Assembly (NCBI GenBank): GCA_948144175.1
Contig: CANXME010002591.1
Location: 2,774,501 to 2,838,500, forward strand
Reading direction: 5' to 3'
Source of the DNA: Closterium sp. NIES-65
Taxonomy: Eukaryota; Streptophyta; Zygnematophyceae; Desmidiales; Closteriaceae
Length of the DNA: 64,000 nucleotides
A program made the translations under genes and the position numbers. Shown one piece after another: positions 62,687 to 64,000 of the stretch (the stretch's first letter is position 1; every line of letters begins with the position of its first letter). The notes beneath the pieces were generated by a model. It was not told the DNA's origin, did not search any database, and saw only the letters and a program-made list of their open reading frames with translations.

Positions 62687-64000
62687 CGCGGGAAGCTAGG
62701 CGGAGGTGGTAGCGGAGGTGGGCGGTCGACGAAGGACGTCGACGAGAAGAGGTCGACGCGAGACAAGGGTCGACGAGGTGGTGGTCGACGGCAGGAGTGC
62801 TGGATCTGCGGCGACCCTGACCATCTCTCCTTCGAGTGCCCTGACCGCGATGACAGCGACGAGGACGACAACAAGGGAGGCCGCGGTCGATCGGCCAGTC
62901 GTCGCCCCCGTCGAGTTGAGAAGCTGCGCAAGGAGAAGCAAGCGTCGAAGAAGACGTCGTCGACGAAAGACGTCGACAGCTCCAGCGGCAAGAGCCGAGG
63001 CGACGGGGAGGCGTCGTGCTCGATGGTCGGCGTGGTGGAGCCAACGGTCTCGCTGGCGCCGGAGGCCGGCGAGGACTTCTAGGCGGTGGCAGCAGCTGTG
63101 CAGGCCAACCCGATGGCGGTGCTGCTTGACAGCGAGTGCTCCCACCACCTGTTGGGGACGAAGTCGGTCTTCGTCGACATGGGGCCAAGCGAAAAAGTGA
63201 AGCACGTGCGTGGGTTCAACGGGGCATTACAGTCTATCGAGGGTCGTGGAACTGTCGCTCTGCAAAAGGAGGCCGGGAAGCGGGTGCTCATCCCCGACGT
63301 GCTCTACGTTCCGAGTGTTCAGGCGAACCTGCTGTCGGCCGGCCAACTGAAGGAGAGCGGAGTGCAGCTGCAGGGTGACGGCGACGAGATGCTGCTCGTT
63401 GCTACGACCGGGGAGGTGCTCGGTCGAGCACGCTACACTGGACGAGTCCTCTGCACCGACCTTTGCCCCTGCTCGACGCAGTCCCCGTCGACCGAGGTGG
63501 TGGCTCTGCGGACGATCATCTTGGCGTCAAAAGCGACCCCTGATCGGCTGCATGCGAGGCTTGCGCACGTCGGCGTCGACACGATCAAGAGCTCGGCAAA
63601 GCATGGAGTTGCTGTTGGGCTCGACATCACGCCGTCGACCGGAGCAGACTCGCCGTGTGTCTTGTGCGTCGGAGGAAAGCTGGCGCGGCACACCTTCCCT
63701 GCCAAGGGCTCGGACGCAGCGGAGGCGCTGGCTGTCGTGCACATTGACTTGTGCGGGCCATTTCGAGTGGCTGCCAAGGATGGCAGCTTGTACTTCCTGC
63801 TGCTGAAGGATCGCCATACTCGATTTGTATGGGCAATGCCGGTCGCTAGGAAGAGCGACGTGCTGCGGGAGTTCCAGCGGTGGCTGGTGCTGGTGGAACG
63901 GCAGACAAAGAAGTCGGTGCTGTCGCTTCGCTCTGATCGAGGATGGGAGTTCCTCGGGAAGGCGTTCACCGACTTCGTCGACGGGAAGAGCATCGTCCAC
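62687..64000 (+). pseudogene. Zinc knuckle, protease and integrase start of element J (truncated by window end)
   Basis: Same frame as gag. A canonical knuckle CWICGDPDHLSFEC (CX2CX4HX4C) is at 62798-62839. TAG at 63080-63082 probably replaces CAG. The protease motif reads LLDSECSHH where this family would have DSG, a loss of the essential Gly. The region before integrase has LHARLAHVG and CVLCVGGK (zinc residues). The integrase core starts with VHIDLCGPF (first Asp) and SLRSDRGWEF (second Asp). The frame is open to the last base. RT and RNase H should lie downstream. Confidence 0.85.

Larger units (their letters stand above)
45657..64000 (+). mobile_element. Element J: second copia family, plus strand, runs off the window
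   Basis: Its LTR starts TGTTAACAGG at 45657, is interrupted after four bases by element H, and resumes at 60202. The rest follows as LTR (to 61480), a tRNA-type primer site, gag, zinc knuckle, protease, and part of integrase at the window end. It differs from the A-I lineage by its long LTR, by a UBN2-type gag with a canonical zinc knuckle, and by a striking density of GTCGAC. It is inserted in element G. Confidence 0.85.

Overview
The window is eukaryotic nuclear DNA made almost entirely of transposable elements, with very little host sequence. The coding parts are GC-rich. LTR retrotransposons of the Ty1/copia superfamily (order protease, integrase, RT, RNase H), a DIRS-type element, hAT-like non-autonomous elements and a cytosine-decay pattern rich in CAG-to-TAG changes fit a plant-lineage genome. 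A streptophyte alga or early land plant is my best guess, but the species is inferred, not shown.

Left block (243-19788): copia element A carries two later insertions. B (973-8046, minus strand) sits in A's 5' leader and has identical LTRs, target-site duplication (TSD) CCCTA and an intact 1748-codon pol without gag. C (9666-16936, plus strand) sits at A's gag/protease junction, has TSD CGCAC, and carries gag plus a lightly damaged pol. A itself is flanked by TSD GGCAG and has lost its RT and RNase H.

Middle (19789-42657): host flank with one likely terminal exon (minus strand) and a GT/GA microsatellite; two related non-autonomous copia derivatives, F (about 21102-22260) and E (27447-28784); a duplicated 490-bp sequence; a possible inverted-repeat element; a DIRS-like element (24196-27338, minus); a decayed copia element D (28785-34905) with a small DNA transposon in its 3' LTR; a hAT-type MITE (35322-35969); a 3.9-kb dodecamer satellite with about 0.61-kb higher-order repeats (36496-40404); a further inverted-repeat element with an 8-bp TSD (40413-41103); and minisatellites.

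Right block (42658-64000): a four-level nest. Copia element G (minus) is interrupted by J (plus, another copia family with a long LTR and many GTCGAC sites, running off the window end). H (minus, TSD GTGTT) is inserted in the first bases of J's LTR. I (minus, TSD CCACC) is inserted in H's gag. In I, the primer-binding site, leader and gag N-terminus have been replaced by a reverse-oriented RT fragment from a copia family resembling J.

Elements A, B, C, D, G, H and I form one lineage: LTRs of only about 126-134 bp, an initiator-Met-type primer site, a GC-rich tandem-repeat leader, a Gly-rich gag, and a low-complexity Glu-Pro-Gly-Gly linker between integrase and RT. No bacterial genes, CRISPR arrays, rRNA genes or intact tRNA genes were seen.
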